Shown here piece by piece: positions 44,505 through 53,070 of a stretch of DNA of 64,000 nt (position 1 is the stretch's first letter; the number at the start of each line of letters is the position of its first letter). The DNA is taken from contig NZ_FOPC01000004.1 in assembly GCF_900113375.1 (NCBI RefSeq), positions 277,847-341,846 on the forward strand, written 5' to 3'. A program made the translations under genes and the position numbers. The notes beneath the pieces are model-generated. The model was not told where the DNA came from and did not search any database. It saw only the letters and a list, made by a program, of their open reading frames with translations. This DNA comes from Algoriphagus hitonicola. Its GTDB lineage: Bacteria > Bacteroidota > Bacteroidia > Cytophagales > Cyclobacteriaceae.

Positions 44505-44540
44505 GCATGCATACTATTTTCTAAAATAAGTTATGCATGC
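44505..44540. promoter_or_regulatory. Candidate MarR operator upstream of the beta-oxidation operon
   Basis: Inverted repeat with exact 9-bp arms GCATGCATA (44505-44513) and TATGCATGC (44532-44540), and further symmetry ACTATTTT/AAAATAAGT inside. The arms each contain the self-complementary GCATGC. The site lies between the MarR gene start (44455) and the acyl-CoA synthetase gene. The remaining gap (44541-44715) is AT-rich, and I see nothing else I can assign in it. Confidence 0.55.
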
Positions 44541-44715
44541 ATCACAAATTATTATTGGTAAAAAAGTTAAATTCAATAGATTATACCTATAAATTAAGAA
44601 AACAAGCATTTTATAGAATATAATAAAGGAAAAAGTCTATTTTCCGAATTTTGTTCGGATTGTGATTTTTATGTTAATAAATCTCGAAATGGATACTTTT
44701 TGATTCAAGTCAAAG

Positions 44716-46467
44716 CTACTTTGCCTGATAAATTTCTTCTATTTTTTGGGCATATTTTTCGTGAATTACCTTCCGCTTCAGCTTCATAGTCGGAGTGAGT
44801 TCTCCCGATTCGATTCCCCAGGGTTGTTCGAGTAATTTAAACCGTTTGATTTGTTCCCATTTTCCAAAATACTTATTCAGTGAATCCACTTCCTGTTGGT
44901 ATTTATCCAGAATATCCGGACGCTGAATCATTTCCTCATCACTGGTGTAAGGGATATCCTTTCGCTTGCAGTATTCTCTCAGACTTTCAAAACTGGGAAC
45001 AATTAAAGCTGCCGGATAATTTTTTCCATCACCGACAACAATCAATTGCTCAATCAATGGAGATTCTTTAAACTTATTTTCCATTGCCTGCGGGGCGATG
45101 TATTTTCCCCCGGAAGTTTTAAACATTTCTTTTTTACGGTCAGTGATACGGAGGTATTGTCCATCAAGCTCACCGATATCTCCGGTATGAAACCAGCCAT
45201 TTTTAAGCACCTCTGCGGTCATATCAGGTTGCTTGTAGTAACCCTGCATCACATTGGGTCCTTTGACGAGAATCTCGCCATCTTCAGCGATTTTTACTTC
45301 TACATCCTTTACGATTTTCCCTACCCAGCCAATTCGGATTTCCTCATGATTACTCATCGATGCGGTGACGACCGGTGAGGTTTCTGTCAATCCATAGCCT
45401 TCACAGACTTTAATTCCAGCTGCCCAAAATACTCGGGCCAACCTGGGTTGCAGAGCAGAAGCTCCTGAATTAATCTGCATGATATTTCCACCCAAGGCTT
45501 CTCTCCATTTTGAGAAAATTATCTTGTTTGCCAATTTCAGCTGAAAATCATACCAAGCACCCATTTCTACCGAAGGATCATATTTCAAACCCAGATTAAG
45601 CGCCCAAAAAAACAATTGCTTTTTTACTCCGGTCAACTCGTACCCTTTAGCCACGATTTTATCATACACTTTTTCCAAAAGTCTAGGAACTGTATTAAAT
45701 ACATGCGGCTGTACTTCTTTTAGATTTTCGCCAATCGTTTCCAGGTTTTCTGCATAGTACACGGAATAACCCAAATACAAAAAACAAAAGGAAGCAGTCC
45801 GTTCATAAATATGGCAAAGCGGCAAAAAGCTTAACACCTTGGATTCTCCTTCCGGAGGACTCATGATGCGGGAAACAGAAAGCACATTCGAAAGTACATT
45901 GTGATGGGAAAGCATCACCCCTTTAGGTCTTCCAGTAGTTCCAGAGGTATAAATAATGGTGAATAAATTATCCGGTTTTACTTTCTCCTTGGAAGCTTCA
46001 AGAACAGCCAAATCCCCATTTGCCCCTTGCTCCAAAAGAGAAGTCCAGTGTTCTACGCCCTCAAGTTGATCAAAACTGTAAATTTTGCGATCCCCTGCAA
46101 CATCAGCTGCTTTTTCATAGATTGTCTGATCGCCCACAAAAATCATTTTCACCTCAGCATGATCAAAAATATATGCGTAATCATCACTGGTAATGGTCGG
46201 ATACATGGGAACAGAAATCGCCCCAATTTGCTGCAATGCGATATCCACAAAATTCCATTCAGGCCGATTTTCCGAAATAATGGCAACTTTTTCCCAAGGT
46301 AAAATCCCCTGAGCTAGAAAAGCCAAACTTAAATTATCAACAATTTCTTTGAATTGGCGGCTTGAATAACTTTTCCACTCGCCAGCTTCTTTCCTAGAAA
46401 GAGCGACCGATTTATCAAACTTGCTGAGTTGATACGGAATTAAATCAAAAAGGCGGTTGATATTCAT
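44716..46467 (-). CDS. Long-chain-fatty-acid--CoA ligase (AMP-binding)
   Basis: Activates fatty acids to acyl-CoA for beta-oxidation or lipid synthesis. It has 583 residues. The AMP-binding P-loop motif is YTSGTTGRPKGVMLSH (near 170), with 'YGLTETSPVV' (about 375-384) and 'WFHTGDIGELDGQYLRITDRKKE' (TGDIGEL, then ITDRKKE). The length and C-terminal 'GELTPTMKLKRKVI' are typical of long-chain acyl-CoA synthetases (FACL). The start at 46467 (MNINRLFDL) was chosen over one 23 codons upstream. It lies immediately upstream of the beta-oxidation operon on the same strand but has a separate gap of 260 bp, so separate control is likely. Confidence 0.93.
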   Translation of the reverse strand: MNINRLFDLIPYQLSKFDKSVALSRKEAGEWKSYSSRQFKEIVDNLSLAFLAQGILPWEKVAIISENRPEWNFVDIALQQIGAISVPMYPTITSDDYAYIFDHAEVKMIFVGDQTIYEKAADVAGDRKIYSFDQLEGVEHWTSLLEQGANGDLAVLEASKEKVKPDNLFTIIYTSGTTGRPKGVMLSHHNVLSNVLSVSRIMSPPEGESKVLSFLPLCHIYERTASFCFLYLGYSVYYAENLETIGENLKEVQPHVFNTVPRLLEKVYDKIVAKGYELTGVKKQLFFWALNLGLKYDPSVEMGAWYDFQLKLANKIIFSKWREALGGNIMQINSGASALQPRLARVFWAAGIKVCEGYGLTETSPVVTASMSNHEEIRIGWVGKIVKDVEVKIAEDGEILVKGPNVMQGYYKQPDMTAEVLKNGWFHTGDIGELDGQYLRITDRKKEMFKTSGGKYIAPQAMENKFKESPLIEQLIVVGDGKNYPAALIVPSFESLREYCKRKDIPYTSDEEMIQRPDILDKYQQEVDSLNKYFGKWEQIKRFKLLEQPWGIESGELTPTMKLKRKVIHEKYAQKIEEIYQAK

Positions 46468-46548
46468 TTCGGGTTTTGTGATTTGACTGCATCTAATATA
46501 GTCAAATTTTAAACTGAATGACAAGTCGCTATTCACATGATCAACAGC

Positions 46549-46933
46549 TCTATATTTATATTATATTATTTAAATAAAAGAAACTGTTATGGTTATTAAG
46601 GCTGTGGATATGTGGATAAAAAGTCTTTTTCTGCTCGTCCACAAGTTTGATCAGTTTTGTTATCTCTTATTTACTGCTTATCCATATCTTATACACATTA
46701 GAAAGGTTGAATTTCAATTACTTAATGAATTTAGTTCTTTTTTGTGGATTAAGCCTGTTCGTTTCTTCGTGTGAAAGTTTCCTGTGGATTACTGTGTTTG
46801 CGGGTGTGTAGATCTTCGCACTTTTCCCCAATTACTTTTGGTTTAGGATCGGATTGGTTTGAGCTGGTTTATAAGTCTAGATTGTTAACGATTTTATTCT
46901 TGATTATCCACTTCTATTTCGCTGTTATCCACA
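46549..46933. other. Candidate chromosomal replication origin (oriC)
   Basis: Non-coding stretch that begins with an AT-only run (about 46551-46577), which could serve as the unwinding element. It is followed by a cluster of DnaA boxes (consensus TTATNCACA). Exact: TGTGGATAA at 46611-46619, TTATACACA at 46689-46697, TTATCCACA at 46925-46933 (the last inside the neighbouring gene). One mismatch: 46603-46611, 46678-46686, 46743-46751, 46783-46791, 46904-46912, plus TCGTCCACA at 46635-46643 with two. Nine boxes in about 330 bp is far above chance. mnmG and two parS sites lie within 5 kb. This gap (46468-46893) has no gene. Confidence 0.8.
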
Positions 46934-48603
46934 GCAATTTTTTCCGGAAATCCGGTAGATTTTGTAGGTTCAATGATTAGATCTTCTGTGGTCCAACCGC
47001 TTTTGATAATAATTTCGTTGCTTTGGTTTTCTAGATTTTGGTAATAATAGACTTTTTCAGCAGGCTTATTTTCATAGTAGTTTGAAGGATCCCATCTTCG
47101 ATTTCCGTTTTTATCCTCGATTACCTGAATGGTGTAGGTGCCTGCTTCGATTTTATCAAAGGAAAATTCCGTGTTATCTTGTAAATAAATTTCCCGGTAT
47201 AACTCTTCTTTTGAATCCATTAAACGCAGGATAAAGGGTCCGTTTTGAGAATTAATCTCTCCTGAAATTTCGTCACCTAGTGTTTGAGGATCAATTTTTC
47301 GGTAATTTGCTACTAAACCTTCTAGATTATATTGGTCTTGGATATCTTGAAATGTAGAATCAGCTAGTGTAAGCGGATAGATTTGAAGTTCTAAAGTATC
47401 GGGAATGGGTATTTTGAATAGAATGGTGTTTCTTCTCAACGAATCCTTGAATGAGACCATTTCTGGCTTTATCTGAATGATTAGTGCACTATCAATAGGA
47501 ATGTATAGGGAATCGTAATTGATTTCAGTGATCGGTTTGTTGAATTTTATTTCTGCTTCTAGGGTATTTAAAAATGATTTTCCGGAGTTTGCAGAAAATG
47601 TTAACTCTTCTGGCTGCCTTTCCATTTCCGGGAATTTGGCCCAAATACTACTATCTATTTTAAAACCTACAGAATCTGCCAGCTGTAAGTTTATAGCGAT
47701 ACTGTCTGATCTGCTTTCTGTTGAGAATATTTTGATTTCCTTGTCTTCCGTAGTGTAGAATAGGCTTTTTCCAATTTCTTGATGATCTAATTCAATCTCT
47801 AACGGGTTTTTATTGAAGATTAGATCATAACTTCCATTTGTAAATGAAGATCGTTGTAAATTGAAATCTGTGATATCCGATGCTGAAAGATTAAATCTTA
47901 GGTCTGTTAAATTTTCTACGATTGATAAAGTGTCGGTGATAAAGTCATATTCCTCTGATTTAAACTCTGCTTTCAAAGTGTTATTTTCATCTCTCCAAGC
48001 AAAGGCCCTATAGTCTCCTTTTTTGATATTATTGATGGTATAATTTCCTAGGCTATCTGTCTGAGTAATGTAGTAGGGTGGTCCTGTAAATAGGTCTGTG
48101 GTATCGCCAATGGGATAGAGACCAATTAGAATATCATCAAAGTCAGGTTGTCCTTCAGGATAGTAATTATTTACATTTCCGGAAAGGGAAAGGCTGTCAA
48201 TTTGATCGCCTGTGGAGAATACTAGCTTTAGATTTTCTGCTGGATTTCCTTCGGATAGATCCTGAATGGACTTTTGAAAATTGAATACGTAAGTGGTATT
48301 TTCTTCAAGTTCTTGGTTGAGTTCTAGTGTGACTTCGTTTTTGAGTGCTTCAACAACAAGCTCGTCTTTATTGATTCGTGGGGTAATCAAGATATTTTTA
48401 TTTGGGTTGTCCAGTTTGATGTATTCATCGAATTCCAAGATAATTTGCTCCGGTTTGGTATTTAAACTTTGGTTTTCTGGATTCATCAATAAAAGTTGAG
48501 GAGGATCTTCATCTCGGGGTCCACCTGTAGGCGCACTCTGTTTTGCGCATGAAATCAAACTGATTAAAGAGCTGAAAAACAATATTTTATCTAAATTTTT
48601 CAC
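46894..48603 (-). CDS. Ig-like (SbsA type) domain lipoprotein (GTG start)
   Basis: 569-residue predicted outer membrane lipoprotein. The signal peptide ends LISCAKQ (lipobox Cys near 19), followed by GGPRDEDPP, the opening of the Bacteroidota Ig-like/SbsA family, with an Ig-like domain at about 33-105 and a carboxypeptidase-regulatory-like module near 150-215 and 465-520. The start codon is GTG overlapping the TGA stop of the upstream methyltransferase gene as GTGA, a coupling arrangement. Its 3' end runs into the candidate origin, and one DnaA box lies within it. Function unknown; it may help surface attachment or transport. Confidence 0.85.
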   Translation of the reverse strand: MKNLDKILFFSSLISLISCAKQSAPTGGPRDEDPPQLLLMNPENQSLNTKPEQIILEFDEYIKLDNPNKNILITPRINKDELVVEALKNEVTLELNQELEENTTYVFNFQKSIQDLSEGNPAENLKLVFSTGDQIDSLSLSGNVNNYYPEGQPDFDDILIGLYPIGDTTDLFTGPPYYITQTDSLGNYTINNIKKGDYRAFAWRDENNTLKAEFKSEEYDFITDTLSIVENLTDLRFNLSASDITDFNLQRSSFTNGSYDLIFNKNPLEIELDHQEIGKSLFYTTEDKEIKIFSTESRSDSIAINLQLADSVGFKIDSSIWAKFPEMERQPEELTFSANSGKSFLNTLEAEIKFNKPITEINYDSLYIPIDSALIIQIKPEMVSFKDSLRRNTILFKIPIPDTLELQIYPLTLADSTFQDIQDQYNLEGLVANYRKIDPQTLGDEISGEINSQNGPFILRLMDSKEELYREIYLQDNTEFSFDKIEAGTYTIQVIEDKNGNRRWDPSNYYENKPAEKVYYYQNLENQSNEIIIKSGWTTEDLIIEPTKSTGFPEKIAVDNSEIEVDNQE

Positions 48604-49493
48604 TTCTTTTTTAGAATGTATAAGAGACTTGAAAATTCATTTGTTGCTTTTGCTTTTTGGTTAGATTTCCATCCTGTTTTAAGCGCTTTTGCGTAGTTGG
48701 CGATGATGTTTCCATTGGGGTTTTTATACTTTTCTGAAAGTAAGGAGACATAATAGCTATCAAAAATCATGGGTTTTACTTGCAGAATGGTAAAGTTGAA
48801 TTCATCTGCTAACTTTTCCATGGATTCCTGGGAAAAATGATACAAATGTCGTGGCACATCCCAACCTGCCCAATAGCCTTGATATTTCTTTGCTTCATAA
48901 CTTTGATGATTAGGTACGGCAAAAAGAAGGTATCCGTTTTTGTTTAAAGATTTTTTTAGGTTTTTTATGGTCTTACGTAGTTCATGTACATGTTCTAAAA
49001 CATGAAATAAGGTAATGATATCAACCTTGGAATTTAATTCTAAATCATCGAGTGTTTTAACAATTTTTTCTTGAGTAATTTCTGAAGCTTTTTTCCTGGC
49101 TTTTTTATTAAGTTCAATGCCGTTGATTGACCAGCCCTTAGTTTTAAGAGCTGCTAAAAGTGTTCCTGTTCCGCATCCAAAATCCAGGATTGAACCTTTT
49201 GGGATCAAAGACTCAATAAGTTTGATTTTCTTTTGGATATTGATATTGCGGACTTGATTATAAATTTTTTCTGTAAGGGTAGAATTTGAATCCTGATGGG
49301 AATAGTATTCAGGAAATTCATAGTATGGTGCGATTTCGTCCTGATTGGGTCTAGGATTTGTAAATAGTAGTTGGCATTGGCTACACTTGCATAATACAAA
49401 TGTTTCCTTGCTGACAGCGAGGTCGATGATTTCTCGATCATTAAGAAAATGCCCGCTTTTGCAAAGTGGGCATTTGTTAAGTCTTTCAGACAT
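48600..49493 (-). CDS. Class I SAM-dependent methyltransferase with N-terminal zinc-ribbon
   Basis: 297 residues. An N-terminal zinc-binding pair (CPLC at 8-11 and CKCSQC near 34-39) precedes the methyltransferase core (about 85-210) with the SAM motif 'ILDFGCGTGTLLAALK' and 'ITLFHVLEHVHEL'. This layout fits the methyltransferases acting on sugars, quinones or lipids that carry a C-x2-C ... C-x2-C head, and the substrate is not evident. It lies directly downstream of mnmG (one base gap) and its stop overlaps the Ig-like gene's start. No biosynthetic partner is visible in the window. Confidence 0.88.
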   Translation of the reverse strand: MSERLNKCPLCKSGHFLNDREIIDLAVSKETFVLCKCSQCQLLFTNPRPNQDEIAPYYEFPEYYSHQDSNSTLTEKIYNQVRNINIQKKIKLIESLIPKGSILDFGCGTGTLLAALKTKGWSINGIELNKKARKKASEITQEKIVKTLDDLELNSKVDIITLFHVLEHVHELRKTIKNLKKSLNKNGYLLFAVPNHQSYEAKKYQGYWAGWDVPRHLYHFSQESMEKLADEFNFTILQVKPMIFDSYYVSLLSEKYKNPNGNIIANYAKALKTGWKSNQKAKATNEFSSLLYILKKK

Positions 49494-49494
49494 T

Positions 49495-51360
49495 TTACCT
49501 TCCTAAATAAACGGTTAAAATGGACAGATCTGCAGGAGAAACACCACTAATTCTAGAGGCTTGCCCCAGAGTTTCTGGTTGGATTTTATGAAGTTTTTGT
49601 TTTCCTTCTGCAGAAAGTGCCGGAATAGCCAAATAATCGAACCGTTGTGGTATTATATAATCTTCCATATTGGATAATTTGTCTACCATTTGTTGCTCTT
49701 TTTCGATATAGCTGTCGTATTTGATTTGAATCTCTGCTTGTTCGAGTTGATCTTTTTCAAACTTTTCCAAATATTGATTCAGTTCTGTATCCAGCGTTTT
49801 TAGGACCTCTATGGTAATTTGTGGTCTTTTTAAAAGCTTTTCTGCAGTTATTTTTTCTTTGATTGTAGCAGTTTGGATGTTTTCTAGTCCTTGATTTATG
49901 ATTTCAGGATTCAGCTTTTTCTGCTTTAAATCATTGATGAGTCTTGCAGTTTGCTCTTTTTTATGTAGAACTTTCTCCAATCTAGTGCTATCTGCCAAGC
50001 CTATTTTATAACCCAGTTCTGTTAATCTAATATCAGCATTATCCTGTCTGAGCAATAATCTGAATTCTGCACGGGAAGTAAACATGCGATAAGGTTCCTC
50101 GGTCCCTTTATTGATCAAATCATCAATCAAAACACCGATATATGCATCGGATCTCTTAAGCAGAAACGGATCTTTTTCTTGGACTTTAAGACTTGCGTTT
50201 ATTCCAGCAATTAAGCCTTGGGAAGCAGCTTCCTCATAGCCTGTGGTCCCGTTTATTTGACCAGCAAAATAGAGGTTCTCCACCAGCTGGGTTTCTAGGG
50301 TTAGCTTGAGTTGTGTTGGGGGAAAATAATCGTATTCGATGGCATAACCCGGTCTAAACATTTTTGCATTTTCAAATCCTGCAATCTTACGAATCGCTTT
50401 GTATTGGACATCTTCGGGTAAGGAAGTTGAGAATCCGTTGACATAAATTTCTACTGTATTCCATCCTTCTGGCTCGACGAATATTTGATGTCGTTCGCGT
50501 TCAGCAAATCGATTGATTTTATCTTCAATAGATGGACAATATCGTGGGCCTAAGCCTTGAATACGGCCATTAAACATCGGAGAACGGTCAAATCCAGTTT
50601 CTAGAGTTTCATGGACTTCTTTATTGGTATAGGTAATCCAGCAGGATTTTTGTTCTTTTAGTGGATGGGTTTCATCAGAAAAGCTAAATTTCTCAGGGTT
50701 TTGATCTCCATATTGAACCTCCATTTTGGAGTAATTGAGACTTCTTCCATCTACACGAGGGGGAGTCCCTGTTTTCATTCTGCCGGCCTCGAAACCTGCT
50801 CTTACCAATTCCTCGGTTATTCCTTTAGATGCGGATTCACCGGTTCTTCCCCCGCCGAATTGTTTTTCTCCGATATGAATGATGCCGTTTAGGAATGTTC
50901 CATTGGTTAAAACCACTGTTTCTGCGGCAATTTCAATTCCTATTCCTGTCTTTACACCTACTACTCGCTTTTCTTTGATGATTAAGCCCGTGACCATTTC
51001 TTGCCAAAAATCCACCTGGGGTGTCTCTTCTAGGGCCAAGCGCCACTCCTCTGCAAATCTCATTCTGTCGTTTTGTGATCTTGGAGACCACATAGCGGGA
51101 CCTTTGGATCGATTTAACATTCGGAATTGTATCATCGATTTATCGGAAATAATTCCAGACATTCCGCCTAATGCGTCAATTTCACGGACGATTTGCCCCT
51201 TTGCCACTCCTCCCATTGCAGGATTGCATGACATTTGAGCTATGGTATTCATGTTCATGGTACATAGAAGCACGGATGAACCCATCTTTGCTGCTGCATG
51301 AGCAGCTTCACAGCCTGCATGCCCCGCTCCTACTACTATGACATCATATTTTGGAAACAT
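49495..51360 (-). CDS. mnmG: tRNA uridine-5-carboxymethylaminomethyl modification enzyme
   Basis: FAD protein that with MnmE modifies U34 of some tRNAs; also known as gidA. It has 621 residues, normal. The FAD motif GAGHAGCEAA is near the N-terminus (10-19), 'SCNPAMGGVAKG' near 46-57, and the C-terminal part has 'ASRISGVSPADLSILTVYL'. The start MFPKYDVIVVGAGHAG at 51360 is the family start; a longer in-frame start exists 2 codons upstream. In many bacteria mnmG lies next to the origin, and here it is about 2.6 kb from the DnaA-box cluster and directly downstream of two parS sites. mnmE is not in the window. Confidence 0.97.
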   Translation of the reverse strand: MFPKYDVIVVGAGHAGCEAAHAAAKMGSSVLLCTMNMNTIAQMSCNPAMGGVAKGQIVREIDALGGMSGIISDKSMIQFRMLNRSKGPAMWSPRSQNDRMRFAEEWRLALEETPQVDFWQEMVTGLIIKEKRVVGVKTGIGIEIAAETVVLTNGTFLNGIIHIGEKQFGGGRTGESASKGITEELVRAGFEAGRMKTGTPPRVDGRSLNYSKMEVQYGDQNPEKFSFSDETHPLKEQKSCWITYTNKEVHETLETGFDRSPMFNGRIQGLGPRYCPSIEDKINRFAERERHQIFVEPEGWNTVEIYVNGFSTSLPEDVQYKAIRKIAGFENAKMFRPGYAIEYDYFPPTQLKLTLETQLVENLYFAGQINGTTGYEEAASQGLIAGINASLKVQEKDPFLLKRSDAYIGVLIDDLINKGTEEPYRMFTSRAEFRLLLRQDNADIRLTELGYKIGLADSTRLEKVLHKKEQTARLINDLKQKKLNPEIINQGLENIQTATIKEKITAEKLLKRPQITIEVLKTLDTELNQYLEKFEKDQLEQAEIQIKYDSYIEKEQQMVDKLSNMEDYIIPQRFDYLAIPALSAEGKQKLHKIQPETLGQASRISGVSPADLSILTVYLGR

Positions 51361-51377
51361 GATCAATTTTATTTAGA

Positions 51378-51393
51378 TGTTTCACGTGAAACA
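51378..51393. promoter_or_regulatory. parS site (ParB centromere site), perfect palindrome
   Basis: TGTTTCACGTGAAACA, a perfect 16-bp palindrome and the canonical bacterial parS consensus for chromosomal ParB. It lies 18 bp upstream of the mnmG start (51360), between mnmG and ybeY. Confidence 0.9.
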
Positions 51394-51421
51394 GTTCGTG
51401 TTTCTTGATTTCAACGACAAG

Positions 51422-51437
51422 TGTTTCACGTGGAACA
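51422..51437. promoter_or_regulatory. Second parS site (imperfect palindrome)
   Basis: TGTTTCACGTGGAACA, whose reverse complement TGTTCCACGTGAAACA matches the Bacillus subtilis parS consensus. It lies 28 bp from the first site and touches the end of ybeY (51438). Confidence 0.88.
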
Positions 51438-51863
51438 TTACATATTTTTATATAACGTAATGGCGAATTGTTCTTTGTTTCGCATGAGTTCAGCCTCACT
51501 CTTTTTCTTGTCTTTGTATCCCAAAAGATGAAATAAGCCATGACTTAAAACCCGATTTAATTCTTCTTCTAATGGAAAGTTGAATTGAGTGGCGTTTTCC
51601 TTAACACGATCGAAACTGATAAATATATCACCCTCTATTTCTCTTTCTTTTTCTGAATTGTCAAAGGTTATGATATCGGTGTAGGTTTTGTGTTGCAGGT
51701 AATTTACATTGATTTGATAGAGATATTCATCCGAGCAAAAGATATAATTCAAGTCTTTAATTTTATATCCTTCAGAATCTGCGATAGAATTTAACCATTT
51801 TTTCCGTTTGAGCTTTTGAGGAAGATCAAAGCCGGAATCCTCGTCAAAGAAATGAATTGCCAT
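51438..51863 (-). CDS. ybeY: Endoribonuclease YbeY (rRNA maturation)
   Basis: Zinc endoribonuclease needed for 16S rRNA 3' maturation and ribosome quality control. It has 141 residues. The zinc motif is LSHGLFHLLGYKDKK near 109-123: two His are present but the third ligand position, usually His in H-x3-H-x5-H, is Asp here. This K-D variant I recall as a clade habit of Bacteroidota. The N-terminus MAIHFFDEDSGF and 'TDIITFD' (normally TDVLSFP/D) fit the family. It lies between the parS sites and the anti-sigma kinase, 2 bp from the latter. Confidence 0.93.
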   Translation of the reverse strand: MAIHFFDEDSGFDLPQKLKRKKWLNSIADSEGYKIKDLNYIFCSDEYLYQINVNYLQHKTYTDIITFDNSEKEREIEGDIFISFDRVKENATQFNFPLEEELNRVLSHGLFHLLGYKDKKKSEAELMRNKEQFAITLYKNM

Positions 51864-51865
51864 GA

Positions 51866-52267
51866 TTAATCCATGTAAAATGATAATATGGCCCTTTTTC
51901 CATCATTCTCAAATTTTACCTCGTCGGTCAGATGTTTGATTAAGAAAATACCTCTGCCACCTGGATTAGCTATATTTTCAGGGGCTGTTGGGTCTGGCAA
52001 ACTTTCCATGTCAAAACCCGAACCCTCATCCTCAATCACGAACAGAAGCTGATCATCCTCAGCTTTCAGCTCTAAGTGCACCAATTTTTCTTTATCATTT
52101 TTGTTTCCGTGAATTATTGCATTGCTGATGCATTCTGTCACAGAAATCATAATATTCCCATAGATGTCATCGTTGATCTCAAACTTTTCCCGAGCATTGT
52201 CGATAAAGCTTTCAATCATTTTAATGTTTTCGATCAAAGATGGTATAGAAATTTTTATAGAATTCAT
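51866..52267 (-). CDS. Anti-sigma-type serine/threonine kinase (HATPase_c_2, RsbW/SpoIIAB-like)
   Basis: 133 residues forming one GHKL ATPase domain: the N-box ECISNAIIHGNKND (about 51-64), the G1 box 'IEDEGSGFDMESLPDP' (about 88-103) and the G2 box 'GGRGIFLIKHLTDEV' (about 108-122). Such proteins bind or phosphorylate an anti-anti-sigma factor (STAS) and may regulate a sigma factor; no STAS or sigma gene is visible next to it. It is upstream of ybeY in the same minus-strand run and starts 35 bp after xth. A phosphorylation partner elsewhere is inference. Confidence 0.88.
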   Translation of the reverse strand: MNSIKISIPSLIENIKMIESFIDNAREKFEINDDIYGNIMISVTECISNAIIHGNKNDKEKLVHLELKAEDDQLLFVIEDEGSGFDMESLPDPTAPENIANPGGRGIFLIKHLTDEVKFENDGKRAILSFYMD

Positions 52268-52302
52268 TTCGATTATATTCTATGGGTTAGATACAATTGT
52301 CT

Positions 52303-53070
52303 TTATTCATTGATTTCAAGGGCGATTGGACAATGATCCGAATGAATAACATCCGGCAAAATTAACGCACTTTTCAATTTTTCTTTCATGGTCTCCGTAG
52401 CCATGTGATAATCTATTCTCCAGCCTAGATTCTTAGCTCTCGAATTTGCACGATAGCTCCACCAGGAGTATTGATGTGGCACTTCAGGATTAAAATGCCT
52501 GAACGTATCGATGAAGCCTGATTCGGTAAACTTGTCCATCCAAGCTCGTTCGTCCGGTAAAAATCCAGATGAATTTTTATTGGATATCGGATTATGGATA
52601 TCTATTGGCTTGTGACAAATATTATAATCTCCACTAAGGATAAGATTGGGCTGGGTATTTCTCAAATCCTGCATGTAGCCATAAATGTCATCCAAAAACT
52701 CATATTTGAAATCTTGTCTAATATCACCTGTGGTTCCAGAAGGAAAATAGGCCGAAAGAAATGAAAAGCCTTCAAAATCAGCCTGAATTATTCGGCCTTC
52801 ATCATCATACTTATCTAATCCCATTCCTACTTTAATGGATTTAGGTTTGATTTTGGTAAATATCGCCACCCCAGAATATCCCTTTTTTACAGCTGGAAAC
52901 CAATGCAACTCATAGCCTAGATCTTCGAACACTGATCGATCTATTTGGGAAATATCTGCCTTAAGTTCTTGAATACCAATGATATCGGGGTTTTCTTTTT
53001 GAAGCCAATCAATAAAACCCTTATTGATAGCTGCCCGGATACCGTTGACATTGTAGGAAATTATTTTCAT
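52303..53070 (-). CDS. xth: Exodeoxyribonuclease III (AP endonuclease, xth family)
   Basis: Repairs abasic sites in DNA and has 3'-exonuclease activity. It has 255 residues, typical of ExoIII. Seen are 'SYNVNGIRAAINKGF' (Asn contact), 'GIQELKAD' with the metal Glu, 'LSGDYNICHKPIDI' with the Asp/Asn pair, and the C-terminal 'RIDYHMAT...HSDHCPI' with catalytic His. The true start is the ATG at 53070 (a TTG precedes it in frame); the stop of the gene upstream overlaps it as TGATG. Gene name xth/exoA used for this subfamily. Confidence 0.94.
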   Translation of the reverse strand: MKIISYNVNGIRAAINKGFIDWLQKENPDIIGIQELKADISQIDRSVFEDLGYELHWFPAVKKGYSGVAIFTKIKPKSIKVGMGLDKYDDEGRIIQADFEGFSFLSAYFPSGTTGDIRQDFKYEFLDDIYGYMQDLRNTQPNLILSGDYNICHKPIDIHNPISNKNSSGFLPDERAWMDKFTESGFIDTFRHFNPEVPHQYSWWSYRANSRAKNLGWRIDYHMATETMKEKLKSALILPDVIHSDHCPIALEINE

